64,000 nt of DNA from Clytia hemisphaerica. Lineage: Eukaryota; Cnidaria; Hydrozoa; Leptothecata; Clytiidae. Positions within the stretch are counted from its first letter, which is position 1. Each line of letters begins with the position of its first letter. Positions 55,501-64,000 of the stretch are shown here, one piece after another. The DNA is taken from NCBI GenBank assembly GCA_902728285.1, contig CACVBU010001154.1, positions 1 through 64,000 of the forward strand. Reading direction: 5' to 3'. A program made the position numbers and the translations under genes. Under the pieces are notes generated by a model. It made no database searches, was not told where the DNA came from, and saw nothing but the letters and a program-made list of their open reading frames with translations.

Positions 55501-55714
55501 CGAATTTTGCCAGTAACGATCTAAGGTCCTCTGGTTGTACGTTTTCGAACTTATGTTCGTTTATGAGATCTGGAATCTCGTCACACATTACTTCGATGGC
55601 AATGCGTTCTTCATTTATTGAGGTGTTGTGCGGTTGATGATGAGGAGGATCCATTTCGTCCTCGGATGAACTCAGCTCCTTGTAGTTGACACGTTTTGTC
55701 TGCCTGAGCAGCAT
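52553..55714 (-). CDS. BEL/Pao-type Gag-protease protein, 1053 aa
   Basis: An uninterrupted frame starting at ATG 55714. A coiled-coil-like charged N-terminal region (1-240) is followed by a DUF1759-like Gag segment (~250-400: DKFTGYDSKSDYYTFRSNF, then WKRLEEAFGDTR). Next comes a Cys/His-rich part (~470-580: CALCETPAGVDHH, YCFQCLFPG, CQHDFVCPDESH) and a retroviral-type aspartic protease-like region with FFDNGCSDFVVS (~630), where DNG replaces the usual DTG/DSG. The last ~250 residues are Ser/Asn/Ile-rich, without recognisable polymerase motifs. Gag and protease fusion is usual for the family; the missing RT and integrase make it dependent on other copies. Confidence 0.85.
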   Translation of the reverse strand: MLLRQTKRVNYKELSSSEDEMDPPHHQPHNTSINEERIAIEVMCDEIPDLINEHKFENVQPEDLRSLLAKFELMRKSIRTKSRRIVSSGEALSDDLQLTIKTGLDQITKYIQDSKEYNSKITVTKEKKRVDEFIAHKEQTLEFNMQWAKGAIDGLELKFKRIPADSASIELLNWRKEIPSNETKFNKISDSYKECLQTSTTNALVKATIKQLGERYFKLDTLRQTFMNNLSIEISNRELDVHSEFKRNKLNIHLDKFTGYDSKSDYYTFRSNFEKVHLSSTPKSYLPDLLVNNYLADPAYTMVKNLESIDEIWKRLEEAFGDTRMMLKKKINQLKSIEISKKNPEKVVSDISNLISMMQEMAALAKKHDIEEHLYYGDTLTHIQNLLGDGRTTRFLSETYEDDFTPRETWTKMITFLTKERRIAEQKLILRDDSSKSNDNNKPKDSSKNTKDTRYGHPNSYVSDTSNPLCALCETPAGVDHHVATSGPGQTRLIQYYTCQLFAEMTPASRLSLLKSKGYCFQCLFPGAASASGKHKDGKCQHDFVCPDESHQKYSVRKHVLVCEEHKEEPANVELLEKFKERFFRNPDLPSFTKNISLSFHTESFQTVDKDGDRGIYMLQEIQINQNKLLIFFDNGCSDFVVSQKAIKLLGSNAIKASSKPVILGGVGNSITKSTLGRYIVKLPLSNGEMVSFTGPCIPKITSTFPTFSLIEAHKDIDESYSKAGGLKPLPKLPRSIGGDVHMMIGVKHLKYFPKHVYQMPSGLTILESLFTSSSGGRGVIAGPHPSFRCFNVSSNFTSVYHNTIHPIKTPLLGFNADHPTSLKYFPLSKEDQSNQSININDQKEHPIDSPIEIPSKTRSIKSTQSPITDSSNHMNIAIKVDQMPHKLNINESSNQNEKNSIKASVMSQIPNFNESNQIIPNDQIVKSLSSSPATSNEITSNLNHVIGSFIQRRSSISKAFKLTNSTVSLSQSAIWIPIINRLSTNLSVLYPFQMDFSCLHDSHLSSLMKSTLEKFQLICCYFLTSSVIDQTSINEIVKYSSLVVINSFYDPD

Positions 55715-55863
55715 GCGTTGTTATTGATTTGAATGAACAGGTGAATGATTCAGCTCTGCATGAATGTTGACGGTGATGAATTTTCGTTAGCGTATTGTTT
55801 GTTTGAATGATGAAACGACTTTTATTTGAATGTTGACGGTCGTGAATGTACTGCCTGTTTGAA

Positions 55864-56653
55864 TGTTGTGCACGGAAATAAACTGACACAGTTTGGAACT
55901 TTCGATTGAAGTGAATACGATTGTTCAAACTGAAAATTAAAAATAATGACAAAACTAAGTGAGTAAATATTGAACGAAAAATATACAAGAAAATTGAACA
56001 GAAATTGACTTAAATCTTGAGAAAATCGATAAAAAACGACCTTAAAGGTATCGTGAAAATCGCACAAGAAATATCATGAAAATATAGCAAAAATGAAATC
56101 TAACTGAAATATATCAAAAATTAATCTAAGACCAGACGCCAGAGCCAAATGGGCTGATGAGCAGAAAAACACAGAGAGGCAAAGGCAGAAAACAACATAC
56201 CAGGTAGCCAGTATGTTGAAACTGTGAAAGACTGTGCACAAAAGTTGAAAGTTGATAGAATTTGATTTGTGAAAGTTTAGACCAAAACTGTCTAAGTATG
56301 AAACTCCATATTGACGCAACCACACACAAAGCTTCTCATAGCTTGATTAATGATTCATGAAAATCGAGAGAAAAATATGCATACTTGAACAAAAATTGAA
56401 AATACTAGATAACTGCCTAAGTGTGAATAAACTAATTATATGACAAAAATGATACAAAAGAACTTAAATTGACTGCGTAAAATTAATTGTCAAGAGACAT
56501 TGAATAAAGAAATGACGTGAGACCAAAACAAAAGACTGAAATGAAAGACACAAAAGACACTGACACGAAGGGACGCACAAGACACGGAGTGAAATTAAAT
56601 TTTTGTCCATTTTTCTAAGTAAATTAAAATCGCATGGTTTGACATGCACAACA
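55864..56653 (-). repeat. 5' LTR of the BEL/Pao-type element
   Basis: 790-bp terminal repeat nearly identical to 51682-52470. It would carry the promoter for the minus-strand Gag-protease frame, which starts ~150 bp inside the element. No convincing primer-binding site was recognised next to it. Confidence 0.92.
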
Positions 56654-56750
56654 GTGTTACAGAGAGTATTCTATACAAGGCTTTTGAACTAAAAATAATT
56701 TGATGTATATATCTTAAAAAAAAAGAATCTTCAACAAGATTCTCACCATA

Positions 56751-57194
56751 CAGTCTGTGCCACTAACTCGATCGGGAAGATTCTTCCGAGATGGGAAGAA
56801 CCTTCCCGAACGGGAAGAACTTACTGTATTTTTTTCTGCCCGTTTTGGAAGATTCTTCCTCTTTGAGAAGTTGAAAATTGACTGAATCTTCGGCGAAGCT
56901 GTACGATGACCGGCGAAAGTTGAAACTTTTTGGAGGTGAAAAAGCATCAAATTTTAAGGATTTTCACCAAAAGAAAAATAAACTTTACCGTGGAAATCTT
57001 GTTAAATTGTGAAAAAAACTGCGTAAGCTTCCCAAACGGGAAGTTCCAACCCGATCGAGTTTTCCTTATTTTCCCGCTTCTTCCCGATCTGGAAGTCCGT
57101 TTTTTAACTCTTACCCAGTCAAGTTAATTTCCCGTTCGGGAAGGTTCTTCCCATTTCGGAAGAATCTTCCCGATCGAGTTAGTGGCACAGACTG
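56751..57194. mobile_element. 444-bp MITE, CCATA duplication
   Basis: Ends CAGTCTGTGCCACTAACTCG and inverted CGAGTTAGTGGCACAGACTG continue inward as GATCGGGAAGATTCTTCC on each side. CCATA flanks both ends (56746-56750, 57195-57199). The interior is full of inverted GGGAAGTTC / CTTCCCG motifs. Superfamily unknown. Confidence 0.85.
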
Positions 57195-57636
57195 CCATAC
57201 GTATCCTGTGAAAAAAGAACCTCTCTTAATCATGAGGTCATGTTGAATTACTAATGAAAAACTGCAGCATAAAAAAAATAATACACTGATGTGTTATTGA
57301 AAGTGTAGTCTTTCTTTTCATTGTTTTGCTGTTGTAGTTTTTGAATATTCAAGGTGAAATCGTGATCAAGAAAATAGAGCTATTGATAAGTAGGATGTCC
57401 TAACTACAGTAAAAAGTGGATTACATTTTCACAAAAATATCAATAGTTTGGCTTATAGTTACGGAATAAAATTCCGCCTTTTAATTTACGGAATTTTATT
57501 CCGCAAATTACTAATCTACGGAATACGGTAATATCTCTTGAAGCAATAGAGGTATAATGTTCAAACTTCACACATGTCTTCAAAATGGATCAATGCTGCT
57601 ACATGCTAAATTTGGGAATATGAAACCTACGTAAAG

Positions 57637-58240
57637 AACATGGTCAAAAATACCCCCTGTTTTTGTGACATTTTGTATATGATATCTTTAACCAAAGGTT
57701 TTTAGGTGATATAATGTGGCTGACACTAAGTTTATAGTGTTTTTCCTTTTTTTCCTCAAAAGGGGAAAAGATCGAATTTCAAAGTGCAGAAAAAACGATT
57801 ACAATATCTCTTCTAGATATCCCTAAATTTCACTCTAAATCAGGTGATTTTTTGTGGCTTACATTGTCATGTGGCTTACGTCAGTCACAATTTTTAGAGA
57901 ACAATTGTGGCTTACCAGGTATGTGTAAAAAAAACAGCGAAAATTTCAATGAAACGATAGAGAATTAAAAATTTTATTAATGGGTGATGAATCGTGGTTA
58001 AAACTCGACGTGAAAACATGTGGTTGACATTTCCAAGTAGTCAACTGTAAATGGTTGTAAGCCACAAACCATCACCTAACAGAACTTTTCAAACTACTAC
58101 AAGCCTAGGTTAAGCTTTGAACTTGAAGTGTGTAAATTTTCAGCTGTCAAAACAAATGTCAGCCACATTTATCACCTGAAGTGTAAAAAAATTGAAAAAT
58201 TGTCAATTTTCAAATGTCACACTATTTTTGACCATGATCT
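57637..58240. mobile_element. Foldback element with GTGGCTGAC arms
   Basis: CATGGTCAAAAATA near 57640 is mirrored by TATTTTTGACCATG near 58226, and TAGGTGATATAATGTGGCTG near 57702 by GTCAGCCACATTTATCACCT near 58157. A direct repeat, CCGCAAATTACTAATCTACG, lies outside on each side (about 57512 and 58295), so the full element may be larger. Non-coding. Confidence 0.65.
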
Positions 58241-59832
58241 AAACCGTAATTACGGCCAATAAAGCATTTAGTGCCGTACTGATTACAAAAACTCCGCAAA
58301 TTACTAATCTACGGAACATTCAAATAACTCTCGAACCGTTGTATATCTTAAAACGAAATTTGGCACGTATCTTAGTATCCGTAAGACTCTGCTTCATGCC
58401 AAAAATCAGCTCTGTAGTACTTTATTGACGGGAGTTACATAAGAAAAACGTTAAATCACGTAGTCATCCTATAACCGTTCACCACCAAAACTTAGAACTG
58501 CTGTAATTCGAGGAAAAAATAAGGGGCCTTCGAAGAGATCTCTTTGACAGCTGAAAATATTTTTAAAAACTAATAAACGGGAGGGTCCTAATAAGGTCCG
58601 GGGGGGTTGGAAAATTTTCGAAAAATTTACAAGCGGGGGGGGCCCCGTTTATTTGGCACCTAAGAGTAGCCCCTCAATCCCGGCCAACCAAATATCTTTG
58701 ATCACAGTTCTTTTATAAATTGGTAACCTAATGGCGGCGGCGGCACTACTCAATAGGGCTGAAAATGCATAGAAAGAAAGCGCTAGATCTACTTTTCCTC
58801 GAATACTTTTGATGATATAGCGCCATTAGACATTAATTTGGAAAACTCAAGAGAAAATGTCTAATTTCATAGTTTTACGTTTGAAGATTTCAAAAATTTT
58901 CAGAATTTATCTTATTGGATATATGTACATTTCATATTGGCATTATTTGGGCATCATCGCCTTGCCCTTATTGGTTTGTAACATTGAGCTAGGTGAGGGA
59001 AGTAGATTAGTGGCTCTCACAGCTCATCAGAGTGGTTTGAAAAAGTACTTCTTAAAAGAAATTTGTCAAAACAAACAGTCTTTTAGCTAAAATGGTGGTG
59101 AAAAATATTGAAATTTTCGCCCGTCGGCGCAAACCATGGTTGCGCCTCCTTTGTTCAAAACACCTTAACATTTCAAATTACAAAAACAAATTTCAAGTTT
59201 CTTGACTCAAAGATTCCGGGCGTTACTTTCAACCATACTGCTCTTACAGTTTAATATTTTCACCTAATAATAGAGGGCGCAAATAGGGACAAAAAATACC
59301 AGGGGCGCCAATTTCATAGTTTGCTCCCCCAGAAAATCAAGCCAGGTCGCTACTGGGGAAAATAAGCCGTATTTTTTTCCAAATCTTACAGAAGCTCAGA
59401 GAAAACTACTTGATGATTCTTGTCTTAACCCTGTTATACTTTAACTTAACAGGGCTAAACTATCTCCCTTACCTTATTTTGACATAAAAAACTGTCATAC
59501 AAACAAATAATACTCTTTGTACCGCACCTGTATGAATTCTTTTTCGCGTAAAAATTTTTCTAGTAGGGGGGGGGGGGCTGCGAAAAAATATTGGGCCTTA
59601 TGAGGGGGGGTTCGAAAATTTTTTCCAGGTTAGGGGAGGGGGTGCGAAATTTTTTTTGGATTTTTCAAAATATCTAGTAGATACTTTATGACCGCTCCCT
59701 TATGTTTTTGATTACCAGCACTAGCAATGCAATTTCATCATTTTACATTCACTTGACGCACCTATATGAGATCAAACATACATTTTACGTTTTTTTGTAG
59801 ACAATTTTGATTATTATTTTGTTAATAATATA
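58241..59832. other. Intergenic repeats, no gene recognised
   Basis: Contains a segment (58690-58840) that is the diverged inverse of the 12150-12563 element (TACTTTTGATGATATAGCGC), G-rich runs near 58570-58640 and 59560-59645, and a 77-codon frame at 58857 without recognisable features. Confidence 0.45.
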
Positions 59833-60341
59833 CTTTAATCGTAGAAATTTTAGCGAGACTAATTTTAGCGTTTTAGCGAGTTTTCCCTATTTTCGCTAAA
59901 ATTAATCTCGCTAAAACACGCCGAATCGACAGATCGCTAAAATTTATCCACGCTAAATTTTTCAAAAACGCAATTCGCTAAAATAAATCCAGTTTTTTTC
60001 TTCTTTTTCTTTTACGATTTTTGCGAAAACTAATAAAGATATTTATTTTTGTCGGTCCCTAGAGTTCTGTAAGAAAATGTAGTCTTAAAAACACACGCTT
60101 ATCTCGAACCTCCGTTATATCTGGAACTTTCACCAAAATACATCTCAAAAAGTTATTTGGAAATGGCGATTCGCTAAAATTAATCCACGCGAAATTTTCT
60201 CAGACAAGTATTCGCTAAAATTTATCCACGCGAAACTTTTTGAAATCGTGATTCGCTAAAATAAATCCAAAAAAAATCAAGATTTTCCTGACTCGCTAAT
60301 ATACGCTAAAATTACTCTCGCTAAAATTTCTACGATTAAAG
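59833..60341. mobile_element. 509-bp MITE, TA duplication
   Basis: Ends CTTTAATCGTAGAAATTTTA and inverted TAAAATTTCTACGATTAAAG, flanked by TA (59831-59832, 60342-60343). The interior repeats TCGCTAAAATTAATCCACGC and GCTAAAATAAATCC units many times. Confidence 0.85.
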
Positions 60342-60994
60342 TAGTGAAAATTACTTTATTAATTTATTTTCAAGTTTAATTACTGTGGGTGTTTCTAAAA
60401 AGGTGTACACTGTTCTTGAAAGATTAATTTGAGTTTCTGGGAAAAATAGAATTGTAGAAATCTAAAGATTCGAGTGAATTGCGAATGTTTAAGAAACAAT
60501 AAAAACACTCTTTTCCAGAGAAAGATAAAAAATTGATATTTTTGAAATAAATTCTTGGTCCTTCCTTCAGAACTTTTGAGCGAGTCGAACATTCAATTAA
60601 AATTCCCGTTCACTTTTCCCAAGCACCCAGGAAACAACCGGTAGTTTTTTATCTTTTACATCGTATTGATAATCTAGCTATCCCGCATATTCGATTTAAA
60701 AATATCTTTCATAAAACTAGTTAATGTTAAATTATAATGGAAGCGTCTATTTTTCATGAAAAAACTTGACCAAAATATTACCTTGCTATGGTAGAAGAGG
60801 ATTTTATGTTTTATACTGGAACTATTGGAACCATTGAGTTTAAATCTCCAAAGGGGAGGGAGGTGTAGATGAACCTTGATAGATGGTAAATAAGGCCACT
60901 TTTCGAAATGAAGCCACTTTTCGAAATGAAGCCACTTTTCAAACTCACAAACGTCCGATCGATCCCTTAGGAAGAAGGACTCTAAATATTTTGC
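60342..60994. other. Intergenic, nothing recognised
   Basis: AT-rich sequence with a small triplication near 60896-60940 (AAGCCACTTTTCGAAATG units of ~18 bp). No supportable gene. Confidence 0.45.
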
Positions 60995-61039
60995 ACTCAT
61001 TTCAAAAGGATGTATGATTTAACTTTGGACAGAATTTGG
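60995..61039 (+). pseudogene. Tiny F-box gene A/C-type relic
   Basis: TTCAAAAGGATGTATGATTT and AACTTTGGACAGAATTTGG encode SKRMYDLTLDRIW, the end of the F-box in genes A and C. Nothing else of the gene remains. Confidence 0.7.
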
Positions 61040-61189
61040 CTTTTAAGCTAATAATTTATTAATTAATAATTAATCTTATTTTACCCTGGAGACAGGTTTG
61101 GACCCCGAAACGAGGCTAAACTCTATTATGTAGGCTTTATCTACCCTGAGTATCAGAGGTTAAGTCTTCAAAGAATATATTTATTTCTC

Positions 61190-61800
61190 ATTACTCTTTT
61201 CTGCACAGTGTTGCAAAATAGTTATGCTCAAAATATGACGGCGCCCGATTTTCGAAAAAAAAAATTTCCGGCCCAAAATGCCGGAAATATGCTGGAAGTC
61301 CCCGTTTTTGCAGATTTTCATTGGACTTTTTCTTAGTATTTCTTAATAAAAACTTTATTGATAACATCAAGCATGATTCAATTGTCAATAATACTGATAT
61401 TTGAAGCCGGAACTTTCTAAAAATCGCCGGAACAGCCGAGAATCACCGACAAAAAAGCGGTTTCTCTTGATCGAGCTGTACTTTATATTTTTTCATGAAA
61501 TTTTGCACAATGATATAAAATGGTAATACCTAAAAAATCACGGAGCCTGAGTTTTGAAGAAAATTTTTTTACGGAAATCGCCGTTTTTTGCAAATTTCCG
61601 TTGGACTTTTTCCTAACATTTCTGTGTTTTTCCACACAAAAACATTATTTACATCAATGTCCATCATTTGCAACCGGAACTTTCTATTTCTTTATTGCCT
61701 GCTCCCCTTCCCTTTACACACCCCCTTCTCACAGACCCACTTTTGGTCACAGACCCAAAATTGGCCAAAATATCGTCCCCGGTGGAAAATTATCCTTAAA
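61190..61800. repeat. GCCGG-rich interspersed repeat, partial copy 3
   Basis: Contains AAAATGCCGGAAATATGCTG, TTTTCATTGGACTTTTTC and CTGTACTTTATATTTTTTCA, colinear with the end of copies 1 and 2 and without the GGACCTACC left end. Confidence 0.6.
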
Positions 61801-62039
61801 CTTTTGACCCCACTGACATTAATCAAATAAAACAATCCTCACTGCAAAATGTTATGCTTTTTTTCATTCCACCTGGCTGTCTGATTCGAAAACAAAAGAA
61901 TTGAAATCCCCAGCCATACATAAAAAATATCGGAATATCAATACCCATGGAGTTCCAGTCCGGTAAATAATTTTATCCCAAATGGCTGAAAAAATCCTAC
62001 CGGTCTGCGAGAAGGGGGTGTCCAATATATCGTTTCGTT

Positions 62040-62310
62040 CTTTGATAGTTAGAGTTAGGGTTAGGGTTTTGAAATATGTCGTTCTTTGATAGTTAGGGTT
62101 AAGGTTTGTCGTTCTTTTTGTCGCTTTTTAATAGTGATTTGTCATTCTTTTTAGATTGTCTGGATAGTATTTATACCTTAACTACTAATATGGTAGATTT
62201 TTACATATCTACACATATTGTAGATTTACAATATCCACACATATAGTAGATTTACGGATTCTAATATACACATATGGTAGATTTACGATTTTTACATAAA
62301 TACACATATG
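62040..62310. repeat. TTAGGG-like patch and ATATGGTAGATTTAC tandem repeat
   Basis: GTTAGAGTTAGGGTTAGGGT at about 62050 is followed by degenerate GTTAGGGTTAAGG and TCGTTCTTTGATAG units. From about 62185 to 62310 an imperfect ~30-35-bp tandem repeat with the core ACACATATGGTAGATTTAC runs four to five times. Confidence 0.6.
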
Positions 62311-62634
62311 GTAGAAATAAGTGCGAGATTGGCCTATCCATTCGGCATCTACACGCTTTTTTTAAATAAAAATATCTTCTATAAGAATATAAATTAGCCA
62401 AATCATAAGAATACCCTTAGAATACCCTCTAGGGTGAGTTTCACAGAATTTGATAAGAATACAGTCATAATGCTTCCTTTGTTAGACTTGAATATAAACT
62501 TTCAGGCAGAAATGTAACTTTAGCTCCAAATGTTCATTTAAAAGTCCAAAACTCTCATTCCTCGTGTTTGTAAAAAAGTCAAGTCTAAAAAGTAAGAATA
62601 CGTTAAGAATATTTCACCTTCAATTTTGGCAATA

Positions 62635-62886
62635 CACTTTTCTCGAGATGCATAAATTTATTGTTGTCCTCGTTTTCAAACAAATTTCATTGCTATGAAA
62701 TTATACATTTAAACCAATTTAAATTCCCAAAAGGCAAACATTAACTCTAAAACAAAAGTACTTGAAATTCAAAATGTCTCACGAGGTGTAAACAACACAA
62801 ATATCATTGTGAATATGTAATTTTAAAGCAATGAAATCTGTTTGAAAACGAGGACAACAATAAATTTATGCATCTCGAGAAAAGTG
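62635..62886. mobile_element. 252-bp MITE, TA duplication
   Basis: Inverted arms of ~45 bp start CACTTTTCTCGAGATGCATA and appear perfect by eye. TA flanks both sides (62633-62634, 62887-62888). It sits just upstream of, or in, the F-box relic that follows. Confidence 0.88.
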
Positions 62887-62904
62887 TATTTCTTAAGAAT
62901 ATTT

Positions 62905-64000
62905 TAACTTCCAAAAGAATGTATGACTTAACTTTGGAAAGACGCTGGTCGAAACCAATTTACCGAAGATATAAAACTTTGAAGTTCCTGAACCAAATCT
63001 CAAATTAATTGTCAACCACGATGATAGTATGCATCAATGGTCTCCTGAACTCCTCCGAAAGTTTACATTGATAAATTGTACACAACTTGTCTTAAATTCA
63101 CCGAAAATAATTTTGAAGAATTTTGCCAGATTATATCATCTCTGGGAGATTGTTCAATCTGTTTTCGACCATTCAAAGGGGTACCAGATTACTTATGATA
63201 ACAGTGGTAACGAAGAGTTACTAGTAACGAGAACGAAAGACAGATATAAGTTCACTGTCAAGGATATCGAAATTTTCGTTCGCTATGATATGAAAATTTC
63301 TTTCATGTCAAGCAGTAAATTGTGACGTGGGAGAAGCTACTCAAGTTTAGTGAGTGTTGAAACAATTCAAATATTTAAACAGGTTTGAATTTCAGTGCTA
63401 TTATAGTTCACAATTGAAATACCAAGTTTTCAAACATTTTGTCGACTTACCTATCTGCGAGGGGTAAATCACTAAAAATTAGGTGTACGAGATTTTGATT
63501 TCTTTTTGATTTTTGATTTCTTTTTGATTTCCTTTTGATTTCTGATTTCTTTTGGATTTCTTTTTGATTTCTGATTTCTTTTTTATTTCTTTTTGATTTT
63601 TGATTTATTTTTTTTATTTTTTTTATTTTTTTTATTTCTTTTTGATTTCTGATTTCTTTTTGATTTCTTTTTGATTTTTGATTTCTTCTTGATTTCTTTT
63701 TGATTTTTGATTTCTTTTTGATTTCCTTTTGATTTCTGATTTCTTTTTGATTTCTTTTTGATTTCTGATTTCTTTTTGATTTCTTTTTGATTTCTGATTT
63801 CTTTTTTATTTCTTTTTGATTTTTGATTTCTTTTTGATTTCTTTTTGATTTTTGATTTCTTTTTGATTTCTTTTTGATTTTTGATTTCTTTTTGATTTTT
63901 GATTTCTTTTTGATTTTTCAAAAAGGTGTACGTGATTTTTTTCAGTGATTTACCCCTCGCCTATCTGGATCATCAAAACAAACCTGTTATATTTGAATAA
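62905..64000 (+). pseudogene. Broken F-box gene B-like copy, cut by a MITE
   Basis: LTSKRMYDLTLERRWSKPIY and LKFLNQIS are followed by a deletion, then LIVNHDDSMHQWSPELLRKF, LGDCSICF-like and YKFTVKDIEIFVRYDMKISF pieces in shifting frames, colinear with gene B. Frame breaks occur near 63003, 63090 and 63325. At 63457 the coding relic VDLPI is interrupted by the 63458-63959 element and resumes with WIIKTNLLYLN, matching VDIPIRSIKTNLLKMN of gene B. The relic runs off the window end. Confidence 0.85.
63458..63959. mobile_element. 502-bp MITE with TTTTGATTTC microsatellite core
   Basis: Termini CGAGGGGTAAATCACT and inverted AGTGATTTACCCCTCG have subterminal AGGTGTACG on both sides. The 8-bp duplication CCTATCTG is at 63450-63457 and 63960-63967. 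The core (63495-63918) is an imperfect repeat of TTTTTGATTTC/TTTTTGATTTTTGA. The apparent 112-codon Lys-rich minus-strand frame is a translation of this repeat. Confidence 0.9.

Larger units (their letters stand above)
51682..56653 (-). mobile_element. BEL/Pao-type LTR retrotransposon lacking RT and integrase
   Basis: The LTRs are 51682-52470 and 55864-56653, each starting TGTTGTGCA and ending TGCACAACA. I found one indel between them (cttcgattg versus ctttcgattg near the left end). The 5-bp duplication GTGTT flanks both ends (51677-51681, 56654-56658). On the minus strand a polypurine tract (GGTGGGGGAA) directly precedes the 3' LTR at 52471. The internal region holds one frame, Gag plus protease; reverse transcriptase, RNase H and integrase are absent. 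Whole length 4972 bp, shorter than usual for BEL/Pao. It is a young, non-autonomous element. Confidence 0.9.

Noticed and set aside
62050..62110. Telomere end (TTAGGG repeats)
   Set aside because: Only about three degenerate units, with single-copy sequence on both sides; interstitial patch at most.
63583..63921. 112-codon Lys/Asn/Gln-rich minus-strand frame
   Set aside because: Direct translation of the TTTTTGATTTC repeat inside a MITE.
1..64000. Canonical tRNA or rRNA genes
   Set aside because: I searched by eye for GGTTCGAATC-type B-boxes and rRNA-like blocks and found none convincing.

Overview
The window is eukaryotic nuclear DNA from an invertebrate animal. It is AT-rich and has spliced genes with GT-AG introns, a SOCS-box protein (a metazoan domain), an alternative NADH dehydrogenase (kept in several invertebrate lineages but absent from vertebrates), a BEL/Pao-type LTR retrotransposon, a LINE fragment and many small inverted-repeat transposons. 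The species cannot be named from sequence alone; a sponge, cnidarian or similar lineage would fit. No bacterial-type features are present.

Layout. (1) 0.9-3.3 kb: a decayed gene for a TTF-type zinc-finger protein of the hAT-transposase-like group. (2) 3.7-12.7 kb: a seven-exon plus-strand gene (237 aa, every intron phase 2), tentatively HCFC1R1-like. Its first intron holds an intact, intronless minus-strand gene of 453 aa ending in a SOCS box. (3) 14.2-27.8 kb: a mitochondrial type II NADH dehydrogenase (NDH-2). Its coding exon is split by an 11.1-kb element with imperfect terminal inverted repeats and an 8-bp target duplication. Removing the element and one duplication copy gives a perfect 438-codon frame. 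The element carries about 42 copies of a ~180-bp satellite and a possible unknown spliced minus-strand gene. (4) 28.5-51 kb: an F-box gene nursery with three intact intronless genes (417, 405 and 427 aa) plus broken copies, including a segmental duplication opened by transposons. A further relic lies at the right edge of the window. (5) 44.3-48.0 kb: a nine-exon FCF1 (UTP24) gene, 196 aa, for the SSU-processome PIN-domain protein. (6) 51.7-56.7 kb: a young BEL/Pao-type retrotransposon with nearly identical ~790-bp LTRs and a GTGTT target duplication; it encodes Gag and protease but has no reverse transcriptase or integrase. (7) 56.7-64 kb: MITEs, foldbacks, short tandem repeats and F-box relics.

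FCF1 and NDH-2 are housekeeping genes. The F-box and SOCS-box proteins are both predicted substrate adaptors of cullin-RING ubiquitin ligases, and the F-box set shows birth-and-death evolution. At least seven inverted-repeat elements have TA target duplications (Tc1/mariner-like), three have 8-bp duplications and two have 5-bp duplications. Exon boundaries were derived by hand from splice sites and reading-frame continuity; family assignments rest on recognised motifs, not database searches.
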